From Cupriavidus agavae (GTDB taxonomy: Bacteria; Pseudomonadota; Gammaproteobacteria; Burkholderiales; Burkholderiaceae), in contig NZ_SGXM01000002.1 in assembly GCF_004217045.1 (NCBI RefSeq), positions 186,001-250,000 on the forward strand: a DNA stretch of 64,000 nt. Direction: 5' to 3'. How positions within the stretch are numbered: position 1 is the stretch's first letter; each line of letters starts with the position of its first letter. Made by a program: the position numbers and the translations under genes. Below, piece after piece: positions 26,169 through 34,910 of the stretch. The notes below the pieces were generated by a model. The model did no database searches, was not told the origin of the DNA, and was given only the letters and a program-made list of their open reading frames with translations.

Positions 26169-27152
26169 ATGTCTTCCCGCTTCGTTCTGCGCAGTACCCT
26201 GCTCTCCCTGGCGCTCGGCGTCACCGTTTCCGGCGGCGCGGCTGCCGAGACCTACCCCTCCCGGCCGATCCGTCTTGTCGCCCCCTACCCGCCCGGCGGC
26301 GCCACCGATGTGCTGGCGCGCCTGCTCGGCAAGCAGCTGGGCGACCGCCTGGGCCAGCCGGTGGTCGTCGAGAACCGCGCGGGCGCCGGCACCGTGATCG
26401 GCGCGGCATACGTCGCCAAGGCGGCGCCGGATGGCTACACGCTGCTGCTGACCGCCGGCACCACCACCTTCACGATCAACCCGGCGCTGCAGTCGAACCT
26501 GCCCTACGATCCCATCAAGAGCTTCGAGCCGATCGGCTTCGCCACGCGCCTGCCGCTGGTGCTGGTTGCCAATCCGAAGGCTGGCATCCACAACCTGCGC
26601 GACCTCGTCGCCAAGGCCAAGGCAGAGCCGGGCAAGTACAGCTACGGCTCGTTCGGGCAAGGCAGCACGGCGCATTTCGCTGGTGAATTGCTCTGGAACA
26701 GCGCCGGTGTGAAGCTGGTGCACGTGCCGTACAAAGGCAGCGCACCGGCGATGAACGACCTGCTCGGCGGACAGATTCCGCTGGCCATCGACACAGTGAC
26801 GGCCGTGGCGCCCCAGATCAAGGCCGGCAAGATCCAGGCGCTGGCGGTCACCACGGCACGCCGTTCGGCGCAACTGCCGAACGTGCCGACCGCTGCCGAA
26901 GCCGGCATCCCCGGCGTTGACATCGACGCCTGGTCGATCCTCGCCGCTCCGCGCGGCCTGCCCGACGATGTGCGCCAGAAGCTCACCAAGGCGTTCAGCG
27001 ACACGTTGGCCGACCCGTCGACGCGCAAGCAACTGGAAGACGCCGGCTTCGAGCCGCGCTACGGCACGCCGGCACAGGCGCAGGCGCAAATCGAATCCGA
27101 ACTGCCGAAGATGCGCGCCGTGGCACAGCGCGCGGGCATCAAGGCGGAATAA
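26169..27152 (+). CDS. Bug-family (TctC-like) periplasmic solute-binding protein
   Basis: A 327-residue TTT receptor. The signal peptide ends VSGGAAA. TYPSRPIRLVAPYPPGGATDVLARLLG, VVVENRAGAGTVIGAAYVAKAAPDGYTLLL, LPYDPIKSF and HVPYKGSAPAMNDLLGGQIPLA are the family's conserved blocks. It is transcribed in the same direction as the heme operon but 116 bp after hmuV with no shared function evident. The converging neighbour is a cysteine hydrolase. No TctA/TctB membrane genes lie near. Ligand unknown. Confidence 0.93.
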   Translation: MSSRFVLRSTLLSLALGVTVSGGAAAETYPSRPIRLVAPYPPGGATDVLARLLGKQLGDRLGQPVVVENRAGAGTVIGAAYVAKAAPDGYTLLLTAGTTTFTINPALQSNLPYDPIKSFEPIGFATRLPLVLVANPKAGIHNLRDLVAKAKAEPGKYSYGSFGQGSTAHFAGELLWNSAGVKLVHVPYKGSAPAMNDLLGGQIPLAIDTVTAVAPQIKAGKIQALAVTTARRSAQLPNVPTAAEAGIPGVDIDAWSILAAPRGLPDDVRQKLTKAFSDTLADPSTRKQLEDAGFEPRYGTPAQAQAQIESELPKMRAVAQRAGIKAE

Positions 27153-27166
27153 GCGGGTCATACCGG

Positions 27167-27709
27167 TCAGGCGCCGCCGGCAAACACAGCGGCGGCCGGC
27201 TTGAGCGTGACACGCGGGCCAAAACTGACGATCCCGGCGAGCGTCTGGTTGTGATGGCGGACGATCTGCGCCGCGCTCAGGTCATCGCCGGCCACCGTGG
27301 TGTGGCCGTCCTCCACCAGCGTCACCGGATAACCGAGCGCCAGCGCGCGCCGCGTGGTGGTATCCACGCAGAACTGGCTCTGCATGCCGCAGATCACCAG
27401 TTCCTCTATCCCGTGCTGCTCCAGCCGGGCCGCCAGCTCGGTGTTATGGAACGAGTCGGGCGTGGTCTTGCGCACGCGCAGATCGGATGCCTGCGCCGCC
27501 AGCCCCGGCGCCAATTGCCACCGCGGCGATCCGAATTTCAGGAAATCAGACGCCGATTCATGCTGGACGAAGATCACCGGCATTCCAGCCGCCCGGGCCC
27601 GGGCAGCCACCCCGTTGATACGCCCGACCATTTCCTGCCAGCCCACCCCGGCGTGTTCGCCTTCGCAGAGGCCTTGCTGGACATCGATGACGATCAGGGC
27701 GGATTTCAT
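27167..27709 (-). CDS. Cysteine hydrolase (isochorismatase-like family)
   Basis: A 180-residue alpha/beta hydrolase of the isochorismatase-like superfamily. The catalytic triad is visible: Asp9 (ALIVIDVQ), Lys81 (VRKTTPDSF) and Cys114 (GMQSQFCVDTT). It is closest in layout to nicotinamidase-like amidases such as YcaC/YecD/YrdC-type hydrolases that act on small amides. The ATG at 27709 is chosen because it opens directly into the conserved first strand; the frame continues upstream without any domain. It diverges from a nucleoside deaminase gene, with 127 bp between them. Substrate unknown. Confidence 0.9.
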   Translation of the reverse strand: MKSALIVIDVQQGLCEGEHAGVGWQEMVGRINGVAARARAAGMPVIFVQHESASDFLKFGSPRWQLAPGLAAQASDLRVRKTTPDSFHNTELAARLEQHGIEELVICGMQSQFCVDTTTRRALALGYPVTLVEDGHTTVAGDDLSAAQIVRHHNQTLAGIVSFGPRVTLKPAAAVFAGGA

Positions 27710-27836
27710 GATGAATAGGGGAAGATGGGATCGCGCATGATGCCATGCGCCGTGGCACCGCAGAGCTTTCCTGCCATCTGGCACGATGCGTGCTGACCTC
27801 CAGCCCTTTCCGCTGCCCCATCCGAGGACGACCACC

Positions 27837-28349
27837 ATGACCGATTCCACGCTGCCCGCCCAGGGCCTGCCCCCCTCCGCCGACCAGATCCGCCGGCACC
27901 TGCGCCGCGCGCAGGCCGTGGCCGAACGAGCCATCGGCCTGGGTCACCACCCGTTCGGCGCCATCCTGGTCGGTCCAGACCAGGAAACCGTGCTGCTGGA
28001 ACAGTGCAACATCGACACGGTCAATCACGCCGAATCCACGCTGGCGCGGGTGGCCGCGACCAACTTCACGCCGGAGTACCTGTGGGGCTGTACGCTGTAC
28101 ACGACCGTGGAGCCCTGCTGCATGTGCGCCGGCACGGCGTACTGGGCCAATATCGGCCGGGTGGTGTTCGGCATGACCGAACATGCGCTGCTGCAGGTCA
28201 CGGGCAGCCACGCCGAGAATCCGACCATGAGCGTGCCTTCGCGCTATGTGTTCGATCACTGCCAGAAGCCGGTTGAACTGATCGGGCCGGTACCAGAGAT
28301 GGAAGCCGAGATCGCCGGGCTCCAGCAGCGGTTCTGGGCCGGGCGCTAG
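27837..28349 (+). CDS. Nucleoside deaminase (CMP/dCMP deaminase fold)
   Basis: A 170-residue zinc deaminase. The zinc motif His64-Ala-Glu66 (NHAES) and the PCxxC motif (EPCCMC, residues 92-97) are intact. GLGHHPFGAILVG is the typical beta-strand before the active site. Family members deaminate guanine, cytosine or tRNA adenosine. The sequence after the zinc site (GRVVFGMTEHALLQVTG) fits free-base/nucleoside deaminases more than TadA. The ATG at 27837 follows GAGGA. It diverges from the cysteine hydrolase, and together they could act on a purine or amide nitrogen source. That link is an inference. Confidence 0.88.
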   Translation: MTDSTLPAQGLPPSADQIRRHLRRAQAVAERAIGLGHHPFGAILVGPDQETVLLEQCNIDTVNHAESTLARVAATNFTPEYLWGCTLYTTVEPCCMCAGTAYWANIGRVVFGMTEHALLQVTGSHAENPTMSVPSRYVFDHCQKPVELIGPVPEMEAEIAGLQQRFWAGR

Positions 28350-28476
28350 TCCGGCACGGCTTCGGTGCCGCGTTCGCCGGTGCGGTGCAAGACGCGCACC
28401 GGCGTCGCGCTCGACCACCCTTCCCCCATCCCGCCAATCAGGGATTTCACTGGCATTGCTCTTGCTAGAACTTTCT

Positions 28477-28513
28477 CGCAAGATATCCTAAATATATTTA
28501 CAGGATATTTGCG
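28477..28513. promoter_or_regulatory. Long inverted repeat around an ATATAT core, upstream of the DapA-like gene
   Basis: CGCAAGATATCCT (28477-28489) pairs with AGGATATTTGCG (28502-28513), with one extra base. The centre contains the perfect palindrome TAAATATATTTA (28489-28500). It lies 36 bp before the DapA-like start, at the promoter. A related element sits at 29535-29556. It is probably the operator of the GntR protein encoded at 32728. Confidence 0.65.
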
Positions 28514-28548
28514 ACGCGTTCCCCTGTGTTTTCACCCGAGGAGTTTTC

Positions 28549-29463
28549 ATGAGCAATCCCCGCTGGACCGGCATCTTCCCGGCCATCACCACCAAGTTCC
28601 ATGCCGACGAGCGCATCGACGCCGAAGGCACCATGCGTCACATTGACTTCCAGATCCGCAATGGCATCCATGGCTTGGTGACCTGCGGCTCGCTGGGCGA
28701 GGCCAGCACGCTCTCGCCGGAAGAAAAACTCGACGTGGCCCGGATCGCGCTGGAAGCCGCCGACGGCCGCATTCCGGTGCTGGCCAACGTGTCCGAGACC
28801 AGCACGCGCGACGCGCTGCGCTATATCGATGGCGCCAACAAGCTGGGCGTGGCCGGTTTCATGGTGATGCCGTCCGTGATCTACGTCGCCGATGCGCGCG
28901 AGGCGATGCAGAACGTGCGCGCCATGGCCGAGGCCGCCCAGCAGCCGGTCATGGTCTACAACAACCCGGTGGCGTACCGCGTGGACCTGAAGCCCGAGCA
29001 CATGGCCGAACTGGCCGACTGCAAGTGGCTGGCGGCCGTCAAGGAGAGCACCGGCGACATCCGCCGCGTGACCGACCTGCGCAACACCGTGGGCGACCGC
29101 TACCAGATCTTCATGGGCGTGGACGACCTGGCCTACGAAGGGCTGGCGCTCGGCTGCGATGGCCTGCTGGCGGGCGTGGGCTGCGCTTTCCCGCGCGAGA
29201 CCGTGGCCCTGTTCGATCTGATGAAGGCCGGTGAATTCGGCAAGGCACTCAAGCTCTACCAGTGGATGACACCGATGCTCCATCTCGATGTCTCCAACAA
29301 GCTCGTGCAGAACCTGAAGCTGATCGATGCGCTGGTCGGCGTGGGCACGGAGCACATGCGCCGCCCGCGCCTGCCGCTGGTGGGCGAGGAGCGCGCGTTT
29401 GTCGAGCGCGTGGTGCGCCAGGCGCTGGAGACGCGCCCCACGCAGTACCAGTCGGTGCCCTGA
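28549..29463 (+). CDS. Dihydrodipicolinate synthase/N-acetylneuraminate lyase family protein
   Basis: A 304-residue class I aldolase/lyase. The Schiff-base Lys165 (LAAVKESTGD) and the catalytic Tyr137 (VMVYNNPVAY) are present. The GTTGE-like motif is GSLGEAS at about 48-54. Members condense or cleave pyruvate or other oxo acids. It is followed by a TRAP transporter (DctQ, DctM, DctP) and a GntR regulator, an arrangement typical for uptake and breakdown of a sugar acid or a hydroxyproline-like compound rather than lysine synthesis. The upstream inverted repeat probably controls it. The substrate is not predictable from the residues alone. Confidence 0.9.
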   Translation: MSNPRWTGIFPAITTKFHADERIDAEGTMRHIDFQIRNGIHGLVTCGSLGEASTLSPEEKLDVARIALEAADGRIPVLANVSETSTRDALRYIDGANKLGVAGFMVMPSVIYVADAREAMQNVRAMAEAAQQPVMVYNNPVAYRVDLKPEHMAELADCKWLAAVKESTGDIRRVTDLRNTVGDRYQIFMGVDDLAYEGLALGCDGLLAGVGCAFPRETVALFDLMKAGEFGKALKLYQWMTPMLHLDVSNKLVQNLKLIDALVGVGTEHMRRPRLPLVGEERAFVERVVRQALETRPTQYQSVP

Positions 29464-29534
29464 GCGCCCGCAAGCCGGGCCGGTGGCCCGGTGGCCGTCC
29501 ACACGGCCACTGGCACCCAACTTGCTGCAGTCCT

Positions 29535-29556
29535 CGCAAATATATTTGAAATATCC
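29535..29556. promoter_or_regulatory. Second ATATAT-core element, upstream of the TRAP genes
   Basis: CGCAAATATATTTG with the perfect palindrome CAAATATATTTG (29537-29548) and a trailing AAATATCCG shares core AAATATATTT, the CGCAA arm and the ATATCC arm with the element at 28477-28513. It lies about 100 bp before the DctQ start. The same regulator should bind both. Confidence 0.6.
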
Positions 29557-29648
29557 GCCAATCGCCCGCCCATGCCCCGCTGCCGCGCATCCCTGCACCG
29601 GCACATGGCGGGGGGCGCCCGGCGGCCACCGACATGGAGCCTCCCGCA

Positions 29649-30293
29649 ATGCCCGACCCCTCCCTCACAGCGGATGCCGAAGCACCCGCCAGCCCGCCGG
29701 TAGCCCTGCCCGTGCGCTGCCTGCTCGCGCTGTCGGACGGCGTGCTGGCCGTGGAGCGCTATCTGTTGGGCGGACTGATGACGCTGCTCGTGGTGCTGAT
29801 CCTGCTGAACGTGGTCACGCGTTACGCGGGGCTGCCGCTCTACTGGGTGGACGAGGCCTCGGTCTACGCGGTGGTGTGGCTCACGTTCGTGGGCGCCTCG
29901 GTCATGACGCGGCTGCGGCTCGACTTCGCCGTGGGCCTGCTGACCGACCACCTCGGCCCGAAGGCGGCCAAAGCCGCCAAGGTGCTCTCCACGGGCGGCG
30001 TGCTCGTGTTCGGGCTGGCGCTTGCCTGGATGTGCTGGCTCTGGATGGACCCGCTGGGCATCGCGCGCTACCACTTCGACGCGAAGGAGTTCGCGGCCGA
30101 GACCTTCAACTTCCTCTACACCGAACACACGCAGACGCTGGAATGGCCGGTATGGGTGCTGCAGTTGATCATGCCGCTGTGCGCGCTGACCATCAGCCTG
30201 CACGCGCTGGCCAACCTGCTCGAAGACCTGGAGCTGGCGCCGCGCCGCACCTTCCCCGAATTCCAGGTCGGCAACTCCGACGCGGTGAACTGA
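29649..30293 (+). CDS. TRAP transporter small permease (DctQ family)
   Basis: A 214-residue inner-membrane protein with four hydrophobic segments (YLLGGLMTLLVVLILLNVV, EASVYAVVWLTFVGASVM, VLSTGGVLVFGLALAWMCW, WVLQLIMPLCALTISLH). DEASVYAVVWLTFVGAS is the DctQ hallmark. The ATG at 29649 has a GGAG site at 29636-29639; the alternative ATG at 29634 overlaps that site. The stop lies one base before the DctM start, so the two are coupled. It forms the membrane complex with DctM that receives ligand from DctP using a sodium gradient. Confidence 0.9.
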   Translation: MPDPSLTADAEAPASPPVALPVRCLLALSDGVLAVERYLLGGLMTLLVVLILLNVVTRYAGLPLYWVDEASVYAVVWLTFVGASVMTRLRLDFAVGLLTDHLGPKAAKAAKVLSTGGVLVFGLALAWMCWLWMDPLGIARYHFDAKEFAAETFNFLYTEHTQTLEWPVWVLQLIMPLCALTISLHALANLLEDLELAPRRTFPEFQVGNSDAVN

Positions 30294-30294
30294 C

Positions 30295-31560
30295 ATGGTG
30301 ACCACCCTCTTCTTCTGCGCCGTGCTGCTGGCCGGCGTGCCGATCGGCATCTGCCTGTGCCTGTCCGGGCTGGCCTTCATCTTCGCCACCGGCGATACCG
30401 TGCTGCTGCAGTCATTCCCCACACAGATGTTCGCGGGCGTGGACAGCTACGGCCTGATCGCCATCCCGCTGTTCATCCTGATCGGCGAGATCATGAACAG
30501 CGGCGGCATCACGCGCCGGCTGGTGGACCTGTCGATGGCCTTCGTCGGCTCGGTCAAGGGCGGGCTGGCCTACGTGAACATCCTGGCCAACATGCTGGTG
30601 TCGTCGATCATCGGCTCGGCCACGGCGCAGGTGGCAATCATGGCGCAGGTCATGGTGCCCGAGATGGAGAAACAGGGCTACGACAAGACCTTCGCCGCCG
30701 GCCTGACCGTCTACGGCGGCATGCTGGGCCCGATCATCCCGCCATCGGTGATGTTCGTGGTCTACAGCGTGCTGGCGCAGGTGGCCGTGGGCGACATGCT
30801 GATCGCCGGCATCCTGCCCGGCGTGCTGCTGACCGTGCTGTTCTTCGTGATCATCGCCATCATGGGCCTGTTCTACAACTACCCGCGCAGCGCCCGCAAG
30901 AGCCTGCGCGAGCGGGCCATGACCGTGCTGACGGCCAGCCCCACGCTGCTGATCCCGATCGTGATCGTCGGTTCCATCCTCGGCGGCGTGGCCAACCCGA
31001 CCGAAGCCGCCGCCGTGGGCGCCGTGGCCGCCGCGCTGGTGGGCCGCTACGTGACGAAGGAGTTCGACTTCCGCACGCTACCGGCCATCCTGCTGCGCTC
31101 GGCCATCTACTCGGCCATCGTGCTGTTCCTGGTGGCCGCCGCCGCCGTGTTCTCGTGGCTGCTGATCTACGGGAAGATCCCGCAGATGGTGGCGGCGTGG
31201 ATCCAGACGGTGGCGCACAACCCGGTCCAGTTCCTGCTGCTGGCCAACGTGATCCTGCTGATCATCGGCACCGTGATCGACGGCATTCCGGGCCTGATCA
31301 TGACCGTGCCGATCCTGCTGCCGGTGGCCACCGAGGTCTACCACATCGACCCGCGCCATTTCGGGGTGGTGATCGTCATCAACCTGGTGCTCGGGCTGAT
31401 GTCGCCGCCCGTGGGCCTCAGTTTCTTCGTTGCCTCCGCCGTCACCGGCGCCAAGCCCGGCAAGATGTTCATGATCACGATGCCGTTTTTCGTGATTTCG
31501 TGCGTCGGCCTGGTACTGCTGTCGCTGTTCCCCAGCCTTTCCATCGGACTGCTGAACTGA
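30295..31560 (+). CDS. TRAP transporter large permease (DctM family)
   Basis: A 421-residue polytopic protein. FAGVDSYGLIAIPLFILIGEIMNSGGITRRLVDL, NMLVSSIIGSATAQVAIMAQVMVPEM, GGMLGPIIPPSVMFVVYSVL, NPTEAAAVGAVAAALVG and VIVINLVLGLMSPPVGLSFFVAS are standard DctM blocks. It couples sodium entry to uptake of an organic anion. It begins one base after dctQ and is followed by a DctP gene 62 bp later. About twelve membrane segments are apparent and the protein is full length. Confidence 0.95.
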   Translation: MVTTLFFCAVLLAGVPIGICLCLSGLAFIFATGDTVLLQSFPTQMFAGVDSYGLIAIPLFILIGEIMNSGGITRRLVDLSMAFVGSVKGGLAYVNILANMLVSSIIGSATAQVAIMAQVMVPEMEKQGYDKTFAAGLTVYGGMLGPIIPPSVMFVVYSVLAQVAVGDMLIAGILPGVLLTVLFFVIIAIMGLFYNYPRSARKSLRERAMTVLTASPTLLIPIVIVGSILGGVANPTEAAAVGAVAAALVGRYVTKEFDFRTLPAILLRSAIYSAIVLFLVAAAAVFSWLLIYGKIPQMVAAWIQTVAHNPVQFLLLANVILLIIGTVIDGIPGLIMTVPILLPVATEVYHIDPRHFGVVIVINLVLGLMSPPVGLSFFVASAVTGAKPGKMFMITMPFFVISCVGLVLLSLFPSLSIGLLN

Positions 31561-31622
31561 GTCCGTCCACCTTCAACCCTTCGCCGCATCCCCCCGTCGA
31601 ACCGAAAGCCCAGGAGCCTGCC

Positions 31623-32627
31623 ATGACCGCCCTCTTCACCCGCCGCCGTTTCCTCCAGACCGCCGCCGTGGCCACGGCCGCCGCACCCATGGTGATCACA
31701 TCCACCACGCGCGCCGCCACGCAGAAGGAGTTCCGCCTGGGCCTGATCACGCCGGCCGGGCACTCGTGGAACCGTGCCGCCGTGGCGTTCGGCGAATCGC
31801 TGAAGAAAGAGACCCAGGGCCGCCTCAGCGCCACGGTGTTCCACTCGGGCCAGCTCGGCAACGAAGCCGCGATGATGCAGCAGCTCCAGTCCGGCGCGCT
31901 CGACATGGGCTGGATCCAGGCCGCCGAGCTTGGCTCGCGTGTGTCCAGCGTGGCCGCCATCAACGCGCCTTACCTGGTGCGCTCCACGGGCAGCGTGGCC
32001 AGGCTGGTGCGCACACCGGCGGCCCTGAAGCTGCTCGATGCGCTGCCGCGCGAGACGGGCACCATCGGCCTGGGCTGGGGCATCACGGGCATGCGCGTGG
32101 TGTTTGCCACGCGCGACATCAACACGCCGGACGACCTCAAGGGCATGAAGCTGCGGATCAACCCGACGCCGGTTTACCGCGATTTCTACTCGATGCTGGG
32201 CGCCGCGCCGACGCCGATTCCCACGCCAGCGGTCTTCGACGCCATGACCAACGGCCAGGTGGATGGCCTGGAGGCCGACATCGAACTGTCCTGGAACCAG
32301 CGCTACGACAAGATCTCGAAATCGCTGCTGCCGATGAACGCGCTGTTCATGCCGTTCGCGCCGCTGGTGTCGGGACGCATCTGGGCCACGCTCGACGCCC
32401 GGGACAAGGATCTCGTGCGCGCGCTGGTGACGCAGGCCCTGAACAACCAGATCAACGACATCGTGACCACCGAGGCCGGCCTGATCGAGAAGCTCAAGCA
32501 GTCGTCGGTGACCTTCAAGAGCGCGTCGAACTACGATCCGCAGCCCGCGATCCAGAAATTCGATGCCATGTGGGTGGCCAAGGCCCCGGCCATTCCCGAA
32601 CTGCGCAAGATCGGCGCCACGCTCTGA
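31623..32627 (+). CDS. TRAP transporter substrate-binding protein (DctP family)
   Basis: A 334-residue periplasmic binding protein with a twin-arginine signal (TRRRFLQTAAVATAAAP), suggesting Tat export in folded form. FRLGLITPAGHSWNRAAVAFGESLKKET, VFHSGQLGNEAAMMQQLQSGALDMG, LKGMKLRINPTPVYRDFYSMLGA and FDAMTNGQVDGLEADI are DctP signatures. The Arg in KLRINPTP is the family's carboxylate-binding residue. It is the last TRAP gene and is followed by the GntR regulator. The ligand probably matches the substrate of the DapA-like enzyme. Confidence 0.93.
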   Translation: MTALFTRRRFLQTAAVATAAAPMVITSTTRAATQKEFRLGLITPAGHSWNRAAVAFGESLKKETQGRLSATVFHSGQLGNEAAMMQQLQSGALDMGWIQAAELGSRVSSVAAINAPYLVRSTGSVARLVRTPAALKLLDALPRETGTIGLGWGITGMRVVFATRDINTPDDLKGMKLRINPTPVYRDFYSMLGAAPTPIPTPAVFDAMTNGQVDGLEADIELSWNQRYDKISKSLLPMNALFMPFAPLVSGRIWATLDARDKDLVRALVTQALNNQINDIVTTEAGLIEKLKQSSVTFKSASNYDPQPAIQKFDAMWVAKAPAIPELRKIGATL

Positions 32628-32727
32628 GCCCGTCCGTGGTGGCGCCGCGCGCTACGGCATAATGTCAGCGCCGCCCGACGGGGCGGTGCGCCCGCCACGC
32701 GTGCGCCACGCGGCTTTCCTGTACGAG

Positions 32728-33411
32728 ATGCCTACACCCAAGACTCCCGGCAATGGCGCGCCCGCCGCCGACATCGGCAAGCGGCGCGCCGCAGACGTTG
32801 CCTACGACAAGATCGAGACCCTGATCTCCAAGCTGGAGATCGCCCCGGGCAGCCCGGTCGTGGAGGCCGAACTGGCCGAACTGACCGAACTCGGCCGCAC
32901 GCCGGTACGCGAGGCGCTGATGCGCATGGTGTCGATCGGGCTCGTGGTCCAGCAGCCGCGCCGCGGCCTGATGGTTTCGACCATCGACGTCATGGACCAC
33001 CTGGACGTCATCGCCACGCGGCGTGTGCTCGAACGGCTGATTGCGACCCACGCCGCCCGCCGCGCCACCGACGTCCAGCGCAAGGCGCTGCTGGCCAGCG
33101 CCCAGAAGATGGTCAAGGCGGCCCAGCGCGGCAACCTCGACGAATACATGGCCGCCGACCAGGCGCTCGACCATATCAACCACGCCGCCTGCCGCAACCG
33201 CTCCGCCGTGAAGGCCGTGGTGCCGCTGATCGTGCAGTGCCGGCGCTTCTGGTACGCCTACCAGCACGAGGGCGAGATTGCCGAGGGCGCCCAGGCGCAT
33301 CTGGTGATGGCGCAGGCCATTGCATCCGGCAACGAGGCCGACGCGGCGCGCGGGGCGGATCAGCTGATGGACTATCTGGAAAGGTTTGCGAGAAGGGTGG
33401 TGGCGGGGTAG
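32728..33411 (+). CDS. GntR-family transcriptional regulator (FCD type)
   Basis: A 227-residue regulator. The winged helix-turn-helix (ADVAYDKIETLISKLEIAPGS, ELAELTELGRTPVREALMRM, GLVVQQPRRGLMVS) is followed by an all-helical FCD domain with metal-site His residues (HINHAAC, EGAQAHLVMAQAI). An earlier in-frame ATG at 32662 exists; 32728 gives the usual FCD length. It lies 100 bp after DctP in the same direction and is the obvious candidate to bind the two ATATAT-core elements in front of the DapA-like and TRAP genes. The effector is probably the transported acid or an intermediate. Confidence 0.9.
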   Translation: MPTPKTPGNGAPAADIGKRRAADVAYDKIETLISKLEIAPGSPVVEAELAELTELGRTPVREALMRMVSIGLVVQQPRRGLMVSTIDVMDHLDVIATRRVLERLIATHAARRATDVQRKALLASAQKMVKAAQRGNLDEYMAADQALDHINHAACRNRSAVKAVVPLIVQCRRFWYAYQHEGEIAEGAQAHLVMAQAIASGNEADAARGADQLMDYLERFARRVVAG

Positions 33412-33466
33412 CAGATTGCAAACCAGCAGTAGAATTCGGACCTCAGCATTCCGCCAAGGTCCCCCC

Positions 33467-33769
33467 ATGCAACAGCCCACCCTCGCCGCCATCCGCGACG
33501 CCTTCGACCTCGTCACCGCCTTTACCCAGCAAACCGAGCCGCAATACAAAGTCACCACCGAAGCCGAAGCGCTGCAGCTCGCCACGCATCGCCACTACAA
33601 AGGCGGCCTCTACCGGCGACTCTTCGAATCGAAACACAGCGAAACCGGTGACGTGCTGACGGTATACGTTCACCTCTGGCCCCACGAAACCGGCGGCTGG
33701 GCGCGTCCGGCCGAAATGTTCCACGGCAGGCTGGAGGACGAGCGGCTGCGCTTTGTGCCGCTTGGCTGA
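33467..33769 (+). CDS. DUF1653 family protein
   Basis: A 100-residue soluble protein. The segment HRHYKGGLYRRLFESKHSETGDVLTVYVHL followed by WARPAEMFHG matches the DUF1653 pattern (Y/H-x-H-Y/F-K-G-x-L-Y ... H-S-E-T ... W-x-R-P-x-E-M-F). These small proteins are widespread in bacteria and have no assigned biochemical role. The ATG at 33467 opens the protein. It lies between a GntR gene and selD with no obvious link to either. Confidence 0.8.
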   Translation: MQQPTLAAIRDAFDLVTAFTQQTEPQYKVTTEAEALQLATHRHYKGGLYRRLFESKHSETGDVLTVYVHLWPHETGGWARPAEMFHGRLEDERLRFVPLG

Positions 33770-33836
33770 GGTAGGTCCGGCAGCGGTGTAAAGTACGCGC
33801 TTATCTGCCACCGCGCCCGTCCGGGCCCCGCCGACC

Positions 33837-34910
33837 ATGAGCCAACTGACCACGACATCCGGCGCCGCCGCGCCGGTGCGGCTGACGAGTTTTTCCCATG
33901 GCGGCGGCTGCGGCTGCAAGATCGCGCCCGGCGTGCTGACCGAAATCCTGCGCGGCAGCACGGGCCTGCCGATCCCGTCCGAGCTGCTGGTCGGCATCGA
34001 GACTTCCGACGACGCCGCCGTCTACCAGCTCAACGACGACCAGGCGCTGATCGCCACAACCGATTTCTTCATGCCGATCGTCGACGATCCGTTCGACTTC
34101 GGCCGCATTGCCGCCACCAACGCCATCAGCGACGTCTACGCCATGGGCGGCAGGCCGATCATGGCGCTGGCGCTGGTAGCGATGCCGGTCAACCAGTTGC
34201 CGCTGGACGTCATCGGCCGCGTGCTCGAAGGCGGCCAGGCCGTGTGCCGGGCAGCCGGGATACCGATTGCCGGCGGCCACACGATAGATTCGGTCGAGCC
34301 GATCTACGGGCTGGTGGTGATGGGCCTGGCGCACCCCTCGCGTATCCGGCGCAACCGCGATGCGCGCGCCGGCGACGTGCTCGTGCTCGGCAAGCCGCTG
34401 GGCGTGGGCGTGCTGTCCGCCGCGCTCAAGAAGGGCTTGCTTGGCGATGCCGGCTACGCACGGATGATCGACACCACCACGCGGCTCAACACGCCCGGCG
34501 TGGCGCTGGCCGAACTCGACGGCGTCCATGCCCTGACCGATGTCACCGGCTTCGGCGTGGCCGGCCATACGCTGGAACTGGCGCGTGGCGCCGGCCTGCG
34601 TGCCGTGCTCGAATGGCCACGCCTGCCGCTGCTGCCCGAGGTGGCGGCGCTGGCGGCACAGGGCCATGTCACGGGGGCCTCGCGGCGCAACTGGGAAGGC
34701 TACGGCGCCGAGGTGCAGCTCGACGCCGGCCTGCCCGACATTGCCCAGGCGCTGGTTACCGACCCGCAGACCAGCGGCGGCCTGCTGGTCAGTTGCGCGC
34801 CCGGCGCGGTGGAACAGGTCATGGCCATTTTCCGCAACGAGGGCTTCGGCCAGGCCAGCGTGGTCGGCCGCATGGAGGCCGGCGCGCCGGGGCTCACCGT
34901 TACCGTATGA
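33837..34910 (+). CDS. selD: Selenophosphate synthase (selenide, water dikinase)
   Basis: A 357-residue AIRS-family enzyme that makes selenophosphate from selenide and ATP. The glycine-rich N-terminal loop SHGGGCGCKIAP has Cys25 in the position used by Sec or Cys, and Lys28. DDAAVYQL, TDFFMPIVDDPFDFGRIAATNAISDVYAMGG, GGHTIDSVEPIYG and DVTGFGVAGH are family blocks. Its stop overlaps the start of mnmH (ATGA), so selenophosphate is made together with its consumer. No selA, selB or selC is seen nearby, so here the trait may be tRNA 2-selenouridine only. Confidence 0.96.
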   Translation: MSQLTTTSGAAAPVRLTSFSHGGGCGCKIAPGVLTEILRGSTGLPIPSELLVGIETSDDAAVYQLNDDQALIATTDFFMPIVDDPFDFGRIAATNAISDVYAMGGRPIMALALVAMPVNQLPLDVIGRVLEGGQAVCRAAGIPIAGGHTIDSVEPIYGLVVMGLAHPSRIRRNRDARAGDVLVLGKPLGVGVLSAALKKGLLGDAGYARMIDTTTRLNTPGVALAELDGVHALTDVTGFGVAGHTLELARGAGLRAVLEWPRLPLLPEVAALAAQGHVTGASRRNWEGYGAEVQLDAGLPDIAQALVTDPQTSGGLLVSCAPGAVEQVMAIFRNEGFGQASVVGRMEAGAPGLTVTV

